Shown here: positions 45,351 to 54,767 of the stretch, piece by piece | How positions within the stretch are numbered: the stretch's first letter is position 1 | Layout of the letters: the number at the start of each line of letters is the position of its first letter | Assembly (NCBI RefSeq): GCF_019297855.1 | Contig: NZ_CP079194.1 | Location: forward strand, 3,087,501 to 3,151,500 | Source: Gymnodinialimonas ceratoperidinii | Lineage (GTDB): Bacteria; Pseudomonadota; Alphaproteobacteria; Rhodobacterales; Rhodobacteraceae | Length of the DNA: 64,000 nt | Direction of reading: 5' to 3' | Notes under the pieces: model-generated | Database searches by the model: none | What the model was told of the DNA's origin: nothing | What the model saw: only the letters and a program-made list of their open reading frames with translations | Position numbers and translations under genes: made by a program

Positions 45351-45494
45351 TCACAAGGCGGCGATGGCCTGGGGCGCGGCAAGCGGGGCGCTTGAGGCCT
45401 GCGCGGCGACCGAGCGGACGCCCAGAAACAGGGCCAGCGCCGCGCCGAGGATGAGGGCGATGAGCGTGATGGACAAGAGGTTCATGATAGACAT
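45351..45494 (-). CDS. 47-residue single-helix membrane protein upstream of proS
   Basis: A short frame reading MSIMNLLSITLIALILGAAL then ALFLGVRSVAAQ and an Ala/Pro-rich tail, ending in TGA. It has an AAGGAG site 9 bases before the ATG and one strong membrane helix. It lies 56 bases before proS on the same strand and may share its transcript. No family is recognised. Confidence 0.6.
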   Translation of the reverse strand: MSIMNLLSITLIALILGAALALFLGVRSVAAQASSAPLAAPQAIAAL

Positions 45495-45588
45495 CTGGGC
45501 AGCTCCTTCTCTCCGATGATCTCACGATACCGGCATCGGCGGCGTCAGATAAGGCAGGCAAACCCTACCTTCCCGCGTCGCGCGTCCC

Positions 45589-45612
45589 AAAAAAAAACGA
45601 CCCCCGAAGGGG
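45589..45612 (-). terminator. Intrinsic terminator with UUCG tetraloop
   Basis: On the minus strand GGCCCC-TTCG-GGGGTC is followed by CG and nine T residues (45597-45589). It lies 78 bases past the stop of the 32-residue gene and supports that gene being transcribed on its own. Confidence 0.88.
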
Positions 45613-45689
45613 CCGCAAGGGTCAGTGAACAAGGGAAGGTCGGTGCAGCGGGACAAGGGACAACGCCCGCCGCACCGATGGGACAGGCC

Positions 45690-45788
45690 TTAGAGCACGC
45701 CGGCAGAGACAGGGGCAGCAACCATGACCGCGAACATTACGAAGATCAGCAGTACAGCTGAGCAGGCAATCACGTTCAACGCAGTCAT
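45690..45788 (-). CDS. 32-residue single-helix membrane protein
   Basis: A very short frame reading MTALNVIACSAVLLIFVMFA then VMVAAPVSAGVL, ending in TAA. A GGAGAG site lies 6 bases before the ATG, and an intrinsic terminator follows. It is essentially one transmembrane helix. It is separate from ppx, which ends at 45868. No family is recognised; similar microproteins are often missed by gene callers. Confidence 0.55.
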   Translation of the reverse strand: MTALNVIACSAVLLIFVMFAVMVAAPVSAGVL

Positions 45789-45867
45789 GGCAATCTCTCC
45801 GATAGGCGCTTTTCAGCACTGAGGCAGGTCTAGGACGTTTGACCTCCGCAAGGCATTGCGGAAATCC

Positions 45868-47421
45868 CTACCTGGAGAGTGAACGTGCTCCGTTAACGAT
45901 TGGTTCCACGCCCATTGCATTTGCCAGCGATTCAAATCGCGACTTCGCCACTTCGCCGAAAAGATCGCGGCCCTCCTCCGAGGTCAGCGTCAAGATCAAC
46001 TCACGTTTCTTGGGGCGCAGCTTCAGCTTGCCATGGTCGATGGGATTGGCGGTGGCGAACATCGCGCCGAAGCGCATGGCGCGGCCGAGGATCTCTGCTT
46101 CCTGCACCCGGTCGTCGGACAGAAGGCTCAGCAAATCGGCGTTGAAGCCGGTGCCCGCGCGGTTGGATTTGTAACGGTGCAGCAGGGCGAGACCGAGGTA
46201 GATGCGCTCCCCATGGGTCAGGCCGCCGAGATTGGCACGGGTGGCGTTGTCGAAGCAGACCTCGGCGCGGTAATCGGGATGCGCGCGCCAGCTGACGTCG
46301 TGCAGCAGGCAGGCGGCGCGGACCAGTCGTTTCTTGTGCGGCCGGGCGCCGGAGAAGAGCGGCTCGACAAAGCGGTAGAGCGCGCGGCCAAAGCCCGGAT
46401 GGCGGGCCGAGGACGCCTCGGCGTGGCGGGCGGCCTCGATCAGCGGATCACGGTGGCGCAGGGCGTCGGACATCTGATCGTAGAGAAGCCCCTCGCGGAT
46501 CCCGTAGCTGGAGATCGCGACCTCCTTCGGCTTGATCTGCCGGACCAGCTCCTTCAGCACCAGCGACGCCATCGGCACCAGCCGCATCCGTTCGGATGAC
46601 GTACCGGTTTCCGAACGGATCGCGTCGAGGTCGACCTCGTGGATGTGGGTGATCGTGTTCATGATCGCCTTGGGCGTCATCCGGTATTCATGCAGCACCC
46701 GCAGGGGGTAGTCGCGCCGCGCCATGTCAATGCGGGCAATCGCCCGCCAGGAGCCGCCGACCAGAAACAGGCGCTTGGGGCTTTCGGGAAACTCGGCCAC
46801 CAATTCGGCGACCTTTTCCTTGATATGCTTCCGCACGGCTTTCTTGCCGCCCTTCAGCCCCATCAGCTTCAGCGGCGCGAGATCGGAGGTGCGCCGGGTG
46901 CCGACGCCGCCTCCGCCCAGAAGAACGGCCAGTTCCATGGACGAGCCGCCGATGTCGCAGATCAGCCCCTCGGCTCCGGGCCAGCCGAGCAACACGCCCT
47001 GAGCCGACAAGCGCGCCTCTTCCGCGCCGTCGAGCACGCGGATTTCGAGCCCTGTGTGAGACAGAACCTCGGCCCGGAAGTCCGGCCCGTCCTCTGCGTC
47101 GCGCACGGCGGCGGTGGCCACGGTGAGCATCGGGGTCACGTCCATCTCGCGCGCGAGCACCGCGAACCGTTTGAGAGCGCTGAGCGCACGGACCCGGCCT
47201 TCGGGGTTCAGCCTGCCCGTCTCGGCAAAGCCTGCCCCCAAGCCGCAGAGGATCTTCTCGTTGAAATAATAGGCCGGCGAGCGGGCCGCGCCATCGAAGA
47301 CCACGAAGCGCACCGAGTTGGAGCCGATGTCGATGACCCCCACGCGGGCCAGCGACCGGGCTTCCGGACCGTCGAACAGGGGCAGGCCAAAGGGGCCGAA
47401 ATCGGGATCTGTGTCACCCAT
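45868..47421 (-). CDS. ppx: Exopolyphosphatase (Ppx/GppA family)
   Basis: A 517-residue protein with the ASKHA ATPase-like core: phosphate 1 motif GVIDIGSNSVRFVVFDG, the catalytic Glu region (DGAEEARLSAQGV), phosphate 2 motif ICDIGGSSMELAVL, and a C-terminal HD-like helical domain (ACLLHDVSWRAHPD). It cuts inorganic polyphosphate or pppGpp. It lies 52 bases downstream of ppk1 on the same strand, giving a make-and-break pair for polyphosphate. Confidence 0.93.
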   Translation of the reverse strand: MGDTDPDFGPFGLPLFDGPEARSLARVGVIDIGSNSVRFVVFDGAARSPAYYFNEKILCGLGAGFAETGRLNPEGRVRALSALKRFAVLAREMDVTPMLTVATAAVRDAEDGPDFRAEVLSHTGLEIRVLDGAEEARLSAQGVLLGWPGAEGLICDIGGSSMELAVLLGGGGVGTRRTSDLAPLKLMGLKGGKKAVRKHIKEKVAELVAEFPESPKRLFLVGGSWRAIARIDMARRDYPLRVLHEYRMTPKAIMNTITHIHEVDLDAIRSETGTSSERMRLVPMASLVLKELVRQIKPKEVAISSYGIREGLLYDQMSDALRHRDPLIEAARHAEASSARHPGFGRALYRFVEPLFSGARPHKKRLVRAACLLHDVSWRAHPDYRAEVCFDNATRANLGGLTHGERIYLGLALLHRYKSNRAGTGFNADLLSLLSDDRVQEAEILGRAMRFGAMFATANPIDHGKLKLRPKKRELILTLTSEEGRDLFGEVAKSRFESLANAMGVEPIVNGARSLSR

Positions 47422-47473
47422 CCGGGCCTCCAGGGACTATCGGGATAATTCTGACACGCGTGCGGGCAAGCGG

Positions 47474-49642
47474 TCAATCTTCGCTGTGGGTCAACTCGGG
47501 CACATCCTTCGCGCCGGCACTTCCGCGGCCGGAGAGCGAAGGGTTTTCCATGAAAAAGCGGTGGCAGTTGAACGGGTTGTCGATCTCGCTGAGGTCCGGG
47601 CGTCTATAGGTGCCGTCGGACTGCAACACCCAACTTTGCGCCACGTCCGCGAGGTTGGCGGCCATGATCTGGCCGACGATCTGCGCCTTTACCGTGGGGT
47701 TCTTGCATTCGACCAAGGTCTCGACCCGGCGATTCAGGTTGCGGCCCATCCAGTCGGCGGAGCTGATGAACACCCGCGCTTTTTTCGCCGGCAGCCCGTG
47801 GCCGTTGCCAAAGCAGACGATCCGGGAATGCTCAAGGAACCGCCCGACGATGGATTTGACGCGAATGTTCTCGCTCAGCCCCTTGATGCCCGGGCGCAGG
47901 CCGCAGATGCCGCGGATCACGAGGTCGATCCTGACGCCAGCCTGGCTTGCGTCGTAGAGCGCGTCGATCACGTCGGGCTCGATTACCGAGTTCATCTTCG
48001 CCCAGATCATCGCAGGCTTTCCGGCGCGCGCGTATTCGGCCTCGGCCTTGATCGCGTCGATCAGCGTCCGCTTCATCATCAAGGGCGAGATGGCGAGGTT
48101 TTCCAGAACCTCCGGCTCGGCATAGCCGCCGATATAATTGAACACCTTCGTCGCGTCGCGCCCGAGGGCTGCGTCGTTGGTGAAGAGGCTGAGGTCGGTG
48201 TAGAAACGCGCCGTGATCGGGTGATAGTTGCCGGTGCCGAAATGCGTGTAGGTAACCAGCCGGTCGCCCTCGCGGCGGACCACGGCACTGATCTTGGCGT
48301 GGGTCTTGTAATTGATGAAACCGTAGACGACATGCGCGCCCGAGCGTTCGAGCTTGCGAGACTGGCGGATGTTGGCGGCCTCGTCGAAACGGGCCTTCAA
48401 CTCCACCAGCGCGGTGACGGATTTGCCGTTCTCGGCCGCCTCGCACAGCGCCTCGACGATCGGGCTTTCGTTCGAGGTCCGGTAGAGCGTCTGCTTGATT
48501 GCCACCACATTGGGATCGCGCGCGGCCTGGGCGAGGAAGCGGATCACCATGTCGAAGGTCTCGTAGGGGTGATGCAGCAGCATGTCCTTCTGGTTGATCG
48601 CCGCGAACATGTCGCCGTCGTGGTCCTGCACCCGCTCGGGGACACGCGGATTGAAGCTGCGCCAGAGAAGGTCGGATCGGTCGTCGCGGACCAGTTCCTT
48701 GAGCGACACGAGGCCGATCATTCCCTTGACCTCGACCACCTCGTCGCCGGTGACATGCAGTTCCTCGATGATCTCTCGCGCCAGTTTTTCCGGGGCGCCG
48801 TCGCTGATCTGCAAGCGCACGACTTCCCCGCGGCGGCGGCGCTTCAGCGCGGTCTCGAACTCGCGCACGAGGTCTTCGGCCTCTTCCTCGACCTCCAGAT
48901 CGCTGTCGCGCAGCACGCGGAACATGCAGGAGCCGTTCAGCTTGTAGCCCGGAAAGAGCACCCCGATGTTGAGCAGCAGCAACTCCTCCATCGGCAACAT
49001 GCGGATCGCGCCGTCGTCAGCGGGGAGCGTCACGAAACGGTCGATCTGGCCGGGGATCGGGAGCAGCGCTTGCAATACGCGGCCGTCCCTCTCGCGCTTG
49101 AGCTGCAAGGCCAGCGCGATGCCTTCGTTCGGAATGAAGGGAAACGGATGCGCGGGGTCGATGGCCAGCGGTGACAGGACCGGGAACACCTGCGCGAGGA
49201 AGATTTCGGACAGATGCGCGCTGTCGGCATCGGTCAGGTCTTCGCGGCTGACGACGGTGATATCCGCCTTTTCCAGCTCGGCGCGGAGGTCGACCCATGC
49301 TTCCTGCTGCTTGCGCATCAGCTTGCGCGCATCGGCGTTGATGAGCCGCAGTTGCTCGGCGGGGGTCAGGCCATCATGGGCGGGGCGCTGATTGCCCTCT
49401 TGCGCCAACTCGCGCAGGCCCGCGACGCGTACGGTGTAGAATTCGTCGAGGTTACCGGCAGAGATCGAGACGAAGCGCACCCGTTCCAGCAACGGCACGC
49501 GGGGGTTCACCGCCTCTTCCAGCACCCGCCAGTTGAACGCCAGCCAGCTCATTTCGCGGTTGAAAAACCGGGCTGGACCTTCGGCGTCCGGCACCTCGAC
49601 GGGGTTGGGACAGGGGGCGTTGAGGAAGTCGGCAAAGCTCAT
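47474..49642 (-). CDS. ppk1: Polyphosphate kinase 1
   Basis: A 722-residue PPK1 with the N-terminal domain ([19 protein letters not shown]), the PHP-like middle domain ([20 protein letters not shown]) and two phospholipase-D-like catalytic domains ([21 protein letters not shown]; the second with [29 protein letters not shown]). It makes polyphosphate from ATP at the membrane. It lies between hda and ppx in one leftward unit. Confidence 0.97.
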   Translation of the reverse strand: MSFADFLNAPCPNPVEVPDAEGPARFFNREMSWLAFNWRVLEEAVNPRVPLLERVRFVSISAGNLDEFYTVRVAGLRELAQEGNQRPAHDGLTPAEQLRLINADARKLMRKQQEAWVDLRAELEKADITVVSREDLTDADSAHLSEIFLAQVFPVLSPLAIDPAHPFPFIPNEGIALALQLKRERDGRVLQALLPIPGQIDRFVTLPADDGAIRMLPMEELLLLNIGVLFPGYKLNGSCMFRVLRDSDLEVEEEAEDLVREFETALKRRRRGEVVRLQISDGAPEKLAREIIEELHVTGDEVVEVKGMIGLVSLKELVRDDRSDLLWRSFNPRVPERVQDHDGDMFAAINQKDMLLHHPYETFDMVIRFLAQAARDPNVVAIKQTLYRTSNESPIVEALCEAAENGKSVTALVELKARFDEAANIRQSRKLERSGAHVVYGFINYKTHAKISAVVRREGDRLVTYTHFGTGNYHPITARFYTDLSLFTNDAALGRDATKVFNYIGGYAEPEVLENLAISPLMMKRTLIDAIKAEAEYARAGKPAMIWAKMNSVIEPDVIDALYDASQAGVRIDLVIRGICGLRPGIKGLSENIRVKSIVGRFLEHSRIVCFGNGHGLPAKKARVFISSADWMGRNLNRRVETLVECKNPTVKAQIVGQIMAANLADVAQSWVLQSDGTYRRPDLSEIDNPFNCHRFFMENPSLSGRGSAGAKDVPELTHSED

Positions 49643-49670
49643 GGGCGCGACCTATCGGCAAAGTGTGACA

Positions 49671-50372
49671 TCACGATGACCCATCGGCACTCGGGTCCGC
49701 AAGGTGGGCCTCTTCCAGCGCGCGGCGGGCATGGGCCATGGAGGGTTTGCGCTTCTCGCTGAGGGCAAGCGCATCGACGCGCGCGATGAAGGCATCGGCG
49801 GCGGCGAAGGATCGCTCCAACCGGGGGGCGGCATAGCTGAGGATATTGGGCGAGAGCGGCAGCTTACGGTCAAACGCGCGCTTCATCATCACCGCCATCA
49901 AGAGCGCGTCATCCGGCGCCGCCAGCGTGGCAAGGCCGGCCTGCGCGAGGCGGCTGGCAAGATCTGGCAGGTTGATCCCCCACCGCGCCGGAGCCTTGCG
50001 CGCGGTCAGCAGGAGCGGCGCGCTGCGATGCGCCAGCGCATTGTGCAGATGGAACAGGGCCTCCTCTGCCGCCGCGTCACCGCCGATGGTGTCGGCATCC
50101 TCGACGACAAGGGCAGAAGCTTCGGTCAGGGTCTCGAGCGTGTCGGCAACCGTCGTGGCCGCCACGATCTGCGCCTGCGCCGCTGTGGCCCAGACATGGG
50201 CGAGATGGGTCTTGCCCGAGGCGGCCGGGCCGCAGAGCACCAGCTTCGCCATGGGCCAATCCCGCCACGCGTCGATCTGGGCGACGGCACCGGCATTGGC
50301 CGAGGACACGAAGAAATCGTCCCGCCCCATCGCCGGTCGGAGGGGCAGATCAAGGGTAAGCTGCTGTGGCAT
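49671..50372 (-). CDS. hda: DnaA-regulatory protein Hda (DnaA AAA+ homologue)
   Basis: A 233-residue AAA+ protein like DnaA domain III, with no DnaA DNA-binding domain. It begins MPQQLTLDLPLRP, which holds a clamp-binding motif (QLTLDL). It has a Walker A segment (CGPAASGKTHLAH), a Walker B-like VVEDAD and a sensor region (LPDLASRLAQAGL). With the sliding clamp it promotes ATP hydrolysis by DnaA and so limits re-initiation. It overlaps the perM-like gene by one base. Confidence 0.9.
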   Translation of the reverse strand: MPQQLTLDLPLRPAMGRDDFFVSSANAGAVAQIDAWRDWPMAKLVLCGPAASGKTHLAHVWATAAQAQIVAATTVADTLETLTEASALVVEDADTIGGDAAAEEALFHLHNALAHRSAPLLLTARKAPARWGINLPDLASRLAQAGLATLAAPDDALLMAVMMKRAFDRKLPLSPNILSYAAPRLERSFAAADAFIARVDALALSEKRKPSMAHARRALEEAHLADPSADGSS

Positions 50373-51466
50373 CAGAGATCGTCGTCGACGCTTCGGCGCG
50401 CGACGGTGCCGCGATAGAGGGGGCCTTCGCGGTACCGATCCACCGCGTAGCGCACCAGAACGCCGATCACTGCCGCGACGGGCACCGCGACCAGCATGCC
50501 CACGAAACCGAAGACCGTCCCGAAAGCCGATAGGGCAAAAATCAGCCAGACCGGATGCAGGCCGACGGAGGAGCCGACGAGCTTGGGGGTGAGGATGTTC
50601 CCCTCGACCGCCTGACCGAACATGAAGATCGCCACGACCCCGACGATCCACCACCACTCGCCCCAGAACTGGAACAGCGCGAGGCCGATGGCGAGAACTC
50701 CGCCCACCAGTGCGCCGACGTAAGGAATGAAAGTGAGCAGCCCGGCGATGAGGCCGACGATGAGGCCGAAGTTCAGCCCCACGGCCATCAGGGCGACCGC
50801 GTAGAAGGTCCCGAGGATGAGGCAGACGGTTCCCTGCCCGCGCACGAAGCTGGCCAGCGTCCGGTCGATGCGACGCGCCAGCATGCGGATCGTCGGCGCG
50901 TGATCACGTGGCAAAAGCTCATCGATGCGCGCGATCATCCGGTCCCAATCGAGCAGGAGGTAGAAAGCCACGACCGGCACGACGACGATGAAGACCAGCA
51001 CGTTGACGACGCTCGCGGCGGATGAAAGCACGGTCTGCACCAGCTCTCCGCCCCGGGATTCGATGGTTTCTCCGATGCTGGCCAGCGAGGTCTGGACCGG
51101 GGAGCCTTCGTCGAAGGCCTCGGGGAAGCGCTCGGTCAGGAAGGTGCGCAGGTTGTCGAAGATGCCGGGAGCCGCCTCGATCAGCCCGGTGAGCTGATCG
51201 ATCAGAAGCGGCACGATGGCCAGCGTCATGGTGGCGACGATCAGGATCAGGAAAATGAAGATGATCGTCGTCGCAAGGGCCCGCGAGAACCCCATGCGCT
51301 CCAACCGGTCCGCCACGGGATCGAGGAAATAGGCGATGGCCCCGCCGACGAGAAAGGGCATGATCACCGCCCCCAACGCCCAGAGAAGCAGGAGGAAAAC
51401 CACCGCTGCGAGGGACCAGTAGAGCACTTGTTGCCGGGCGGACAGAGCCATGGGAGAGCCTTTCAC
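50372..51466 (-). CDS. AI-2E family (PerM-type) transporter
   Basis: A 364-residue membrane protein with the AI-2E/PerM layout: two N-terminal helices (YWSLAAVVFLLLLWALGAVIMPFLVGGAIAYFLDPVADRLER), a soluble middle part, and a C-terminal helix block with GLIAGLLTFIPYVGALVGGVLAI and LVGSSVGLHPVWLIFALSAFG. Family members are exporters or sodium-proton antiporters; the AI-2 role is not general. The start is GTG or the ATG five codons later (MALSARQQ). Confidence 0.9.
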   Translation of the reverse strand: MKGSPMALSARQQVLYWSLAAVVFLLLLWALGAVIMPFLVGGAIAYFLDPVADRLERMGFSRALATTIIFIFLILIVATMTLAIVPLLIDQLTGLIEAAPGIFDNLRTFLTERFPEAFDEGSPVQTSLASIGETIESRGGELVQTVLSSAASVVNVLVFIVVVPVVAFYLLLDWDRMIARIDELLPRDHAPTIRMLARRIDRTLASFVRGQGTVCLILGTFYAVALMAVGLNFGLIVGLIAGLLTFIPYVGALVGGVLAIGLALFQFWGEWWWIVGVVAIFMFGQAVEGNILTPKLVGSSVGLHPVWLIFALSAFGTVFGFVGMLVAVPVAAVIGVLVRYAVDRYREGPLYRGTVARRSVDDDL

Positions 51467-51572
51467 TAACGCAACCTAGATGCGACAGGCGCCTCGTTTG
51501 CGCAAGGGCGGATGGGGGTTGAGGCCCCGAGGCTGTGCGTCTGAAGCGTTGGCGTGATGGTGGAGCAGTGGT

Positions 51573-51652
51573 GGGGGGGCCAGCCCCCCTTGCCGCCTTT
51601 CCCTCGCGGGAAAGCCGTCCCCCCCGGAGTTGTAGGGGCCAAGATGAAGGAG
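51573..51652 (+). repeat. Dispersed composite element, copy 7
   Basis: A hairpin with a G-run and C-run (GGGGGG, then GCCAG, then CCCCCC, 51573-51589) is followed after 31 bases by CCCCCGGAGTTGTAGG and GGCCAAGATGAAGGAG (51621-51652). The box is nearly the same as in copies 2, 4 and 5. It lies between the PerM-like gene and the hydrolase gene on its right. Confidence 0.75.
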
Positions 51653-51655
51653 CTT

Positions 51656-52408
51656 TCAGAGCGCGCGCGTGATCGCGGCGGCGGTGGCTCGCGGATGGGT
51701 GATCGGCGCCATATGTCCGGCGTCCGGCAGGATGTCGACGCGGGCGCCGGGGACATCGCGGGCGAGGCGGGAGGTCACTTCGGACATGACAGGCGGTGAC
51801 ATGGCGCCCCGGAGCAGCAGGGTCGGGACGGCGATCTGCGAAAGGCGGGGCAGGATGCGCGCGGTGTCAAGGCTCAGCGCCGCGTCGCAGGCTTCGGGGA
51901 TCCAGATGCGATCGGTGATGTAGGCCTGTAGCGCGGCGGGCATGGCATCGAAGCTCTCGGAGCCCCAGAGGTCGAGGAAGATGCGGGCGGCGGCGGGTGT
52001 GTCGCCTTTGGCAAGGGCCGCGGGCACGCCTGCGATCTGCGCATCATGGGCCCTGCGACCGGGACCGTTGGCGGCACAAAAGAGCACCGGCTCGATCATG
52101 GTGAGGCTTTTGACCTGCGCGGGATGCTCAAGCGCCAGACGCAGCGCGAGCGTGGCACCAAAGGAGTGACCGATCAAATGCGTGGGCCGGTCGGGGAGGT
52201 GCTTCGCGGCTTCCTCGGTCGCCTGATCGTGGAAATCGCGGGCGGGATCGTGGCGTGGCCCCTTGCCGTGGGACAGGAGATCGGGGGCGATCATCGTGAA
52301 GCGGTCTCGCAGATGCCGCGCGACACCGGCCCAAGCGCCACCTTGGGCCAGCGTGCAGTGGAGCAGGAGCGCCGTCTCGGGCCCCCCGCCCCATCGGTGG
52401 AGGCTCAC
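51656..52408 (-). CDS. Alpha/beta hydrolase
   Basis: A 250-residue alpha/beta hydrolase with LLLHCTLAQGGAWAGVARHL, the nucleophile elbow GHSFGATLALRLALEHP, an Asp-region VPTLLLRGAMSPP and a terminal His in LPDAGHMAPITHP. It is a probable esterase, lactonase or thioesterase. Its start overlaps the end of the HCCA-isomerase-like gene by 4 bases, so the two are likely one unit. The substrate is unknown. Confidence 0.85.
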   Translation of the reverse strand: MSLHRWGGGPETALLLHCTLAQGGAWAGVARHLRDRFTMIAPDLLSHGKGPRHDPARDFHDQATEEAAKHLPDRPTHLIGHSFGATLALRLALEHPAQVKSLTMIEPVLFCAANGPGRRAHDAQIAGVPAALAKGDTPAAARIFLDLWGSESFDAMPAALQAYITDRIWIPEACDAALSLDTARILPRLSQIAVPTLLLRGAMSPPVMSEVTSRLARDVPGARVDILPDAGHMAPITHPRATAAAITRAL

Positions 52409-53004
52409 GAAAGGCTGGCGAGGTAGTGGTCCAGATCGTCGATCCGGTCCTGACCCCAGAAATGCTCGGTTCCGTCGACGATATAGAAGGGCGCGCCGAA
52501 GGCGCCTGCGGCGACGGCATCGTCAAGATTGCGGACATATTCCTCGGCGCCGGCGAGCATGCCGCGATTGACCAGATCGCCGTCGAAGCCCGCCTCTTCC
52601 AGCGCCGCGCGGATTACGTCGTCTTCGGCGATGTTGCGTTCCTCGGCCCAACAGGCGCGCGTGAGAGCGAAGACCAGCGCGCCCATGTCTCCGCCGCCCT
52701 CCTTCTGGGCCGCGATCAGCGCGTAGGAAGACGGCGCTGGGTTGGCAGGCCAGAACATCGGCTTCACGTTGATCGGCAGACCGGCCTTGGCTGCCTGACG
52801 GCGGATCTCCTGCAATCGGTAGTTCTGGCGGCTCTCGTGCCGTTCCCCCGGTGGCGTCCCGCCGGTCCGTGCGAAGAGGCCCATGATATCGACGGGCTTG
52901 TAGGTGATCGTCGCGCCATGCTTCGCGGCCACGGCCTCCATCCGGGTGCCGGCGATGTAGGTGTTGGGTGAGATCGTGGCAAAATAGTAATCGATATGTG
53001 CCAT
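52405..53004 (-). CDS. 2-hydroxychromene-2-carboxylate isomerase-like protein (DsbA/kappa-GST fold)
   Basis: A 199-residue protein of the HCCA isomerase group, with DYYFATISPNTYIAGTRM (the SPxxY active-site segment near residue 13), a helical insertion, and AFGAPFYIVDGTEHFWGQDRIDDL, the typical GxPxF...WGxDR ending. True members isomerise 2-hydroxychromene-2-carboxylate in naphthalene breakdown using glutathione. In organisms without that pathway they act on unknown glutathione-linked substrates. It is first gene of a unit with the alpha/beta hydrolase. Confidence 0.88.
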   Translation of the reverse strand: MAHIDYYFATISPNTYIAGTRMEAVAAKHGATITYKPVDIMGLFARTGGTPPGERHESRQNYRLQEIRRQAAKAGLPINVKPMFWPANPAPSSYALIAAQKEGGGDMGALVFALTRACWAEERNIAEDDVIRAALEEAGFDGDLVNRGMLAGAEEYVRNLDDAVAAGAFGAPFYIVDGTEHFWGQDRIDDLDHYLASLS

Positions 53005-53136
53005 GGGGCCCCTTCCGTCGCAGTGCGCCCATTTGGGCTTTCCCGAACCGTGGGCTGAGTGATAGGGGGTGTCAACTGCTCAGGGGATGGCCGCGTGGGG
53101 ACGGGCCGGTGCCCCGCATCTCGGGAACCGAAGACC

Positions 53137-54165
53137 ATGGCCGCACTAGACCCTAAACTCATTTCTGGAAACGCAAACAAGAACTTGTCCGAGGCGATCG
53201 CGCGGCGCATGTCGATGCACAGGGGCCTGCAGATCGGCCTCGTCGATGCCCGGGTCGAGCGTTTCAACGACGGTGAGATTTTCGTCGAGGTCTATGAGAA
53301 CGTCCGCGGCGAGGACATGTTCATCATCCAGCCGACTTCCAAGCCGGCGAATGACAACCTCATGGAACTGCTCGTGATGGCCGACGCGCTGCGCCGGTCT
53401 TCGGCCGCCCGCATCACCGCCGTCATTCCCTACTTCGGTTATGCCCGCCAGGACCGCCGCACGAAGGCGCGCACGCCGATCACGGCAAAGCTGGTGGCCA
53501 ACATGATTGCCTCGGGCGGGATCGAGCGGGTGCTGACGATGGACCTGCACGCGGCGCAGATCCAGGGTTTCTTCGACGTCCCCGTGGACAACCTCTACGC
53601 CTCACCGATCTTCGCGCTGGACATCCTGCACCAGTTCGGCGGCGACATGGAGGACGTGATGGTCGTCTCGCCGGACGTGGGCGGCGTGGCCCGCGCGCGG
53701 GAACTGGCTACCCGGATCGGCGCGCCGCTCTCGATCGTGGACAAGCGCCGCGAGAAGGCGGGCGAGGTCTCTGGCATGACGGTGATCGGTGACGTCACCG
53801 GCAAGAAATGCATCATCGTCGATGACATCTGCGACACGGCCGGCACGCTCTGCAAGGCGGCAGAGGTCTTGATGGAGGCCGGCGCGGTAGAGGTGCATTC
53901 CTACATCACCCACGGCGTCATGTCCGGCCCGGCGGTGGAGCGGGTGACGAACTCGGTGATGAAGTCTCTGGTGATCACGGACACCATCGAGGCGACGGAA
54001 GCGGTGCAGAAATGCCCCAACATCCGCGTGGTCCCGACAGCGCCGATGTTCGCGCAATCGATCCTGAATGTGTGGCATGGGACGTCCGTCTCGTCGCTCT
54101 TTGACACGGCATCGCTGGTGCCGATCTACGAGAGCCTCTATCCGAACGGTATGTGGGGGCGGTGA
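53137..54165 (+). CDS. prs: Ribose-phosphate pyrophosphokinase
   Basis: A 342-residue PRPP synthetase with the N-terminal [18 protein letters not shown], the ATP loop ([20 protein letters not shown]), VDLHAAQ-like [14 protein letters not shown] and the PRPP loop [11 protein letters not shown]. It makes PRPP for nucleotides, His and Trp. The ATG at 53137 is fixed by homology; the upstream frame to 53059 is not conserved. A strong terminator follows. Confidence 0.97.
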   Translation: MAALDPKLISGNANKNLSEAIARRMSMHRGLQIGLVDARVERFNDGEIFVEVYENVRGEDMFIIQPTSKPANDNLMELLVMADALRRSSAARITAVIPYFGYARQDRRTKARTPITAKLVANMIASGGIERVLTMDLHAAQIQGFFDVPVDNLYASPIFALDILHQFGGDMEDVMVVSPDVGGVARARELATRIGAPLSIVDKRREKAGEVSGMTVIGDVTGKKCIIVDDICDTAGTLCKAAEVLMEAGAVEVHSYITHGVMSGPAVERVTNSVMKSLVITDTIEATEAVQKCPNIRVVPTAPMFAQSILNVWHGTSVSSLFDTASLVPIYESLYPNGMWGR

Positions 54166-54190
54166 GCGGCGCTCCCCGCTTTTGAGGAAC

Positions 54191-54220
54191 AACGCCGGAG
54201 AGGGCTTCTCCGGCGTTTTT
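54191..54220 (+). terminator. Rho-independent terminator of prs
   Basis: An 11-bp perfect stem (AACGCCGGAGA with TCTCCGGCGTT) is followed by a T-run. It lies 25 bases after the prs stop. Confidence 0.95.
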
Positions 54221-54268
54221 CGTTCGTGAAGGGTGGTCGTTCGTGAAGGGAATTCGTGCCTTCTCAGC

Positions 54269-54619
54269 TCACCCCACATCCCATGCGTCGTCGTCGGCGA
54301 TCTCGCCGATGGCCATCCAGTCGGCGCGGATGCGGGCGACGCGGCTGTCTCCCCAGGTGCGGAAGACGAGGGCGCAGCCTGTTTCGGTGATCTTCTCGAC
54401 CCTAAGGTCGGCGCGTTGGTTGGTGTCGCCACCGGTATCCCACATGGAGATGGATACATGGACCATGGGTGGGTGCAGGTAGGGCTCGGCGAATTCGACC
54501 ATGGTCACCGCTTCCCGGGGGCCGTCACCGGCCCACATCGGGCCGTTGTTGGCAAAGTCCGAGAACATGACGCTTGAGCCTTGGTCGACGGCGATAAGGT
54601 TGTTTCTGAAGCGTTTCAT
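54269..54619 (-). CDS. H-type lectin domain protein
   Basis: A 116-residue protein that fits the H-type lectin pattern: EFAEPYLHPPMVHVSISMWD, RADLRVEKITETGCALVFRTWGDSRVARIRADWMAIG. H-type lectins bind N-acetylgalactosamine in animals; bacterial versions are poorly known. It starts GSSVMFSDFANNG with no clear signal peptide. It is a single gene between prs (convergent) and atpC. Confidence 0.78.
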   Translation of the reverse strand: MKRFRNNLIAVDQGSSVMFSDFANNGPMWAGDGPREAVTMVEFAEPYLHPPMVHVSISMWDTGGDTNQRADLRVEKITETGCALVFRTWGDSRVARIRADWMAIGEIADDDAWDVG

Positions 54620-54715
54620 AGAGCCTGTTCGAGTTTCCGACCTACAACTTCGCAAATATTGGAGGCATTGCCGACAAAAATCCGCCCTGCCCCGGCATAT
54701 TTCGACAGCAGATAC

Positions 54716-54746
54716 AAAAACGCCCCCGGCGCGAGACCGAGGGCGT
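54716..54746 (-). terminator. Rho-independent terminator of the F1 operon
   Basis: On the minus strand ACGCCCTCGG pairs with CCGGGGGCGT (one G-T pair), followed by TTTTT. It lies about 22 bases past the atpC stop and ends the atpHAGDC transcript. Confidence 0.88.
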
Positions 54747-54767
54747 GTTAGAAGATGTCGTGCCGGC

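Noticed and set aside
47318-49174. A 618-codon open frame antisense to ppk1
   Set aside because: Antisense shadow of a clear polyphosphate kinase gene.
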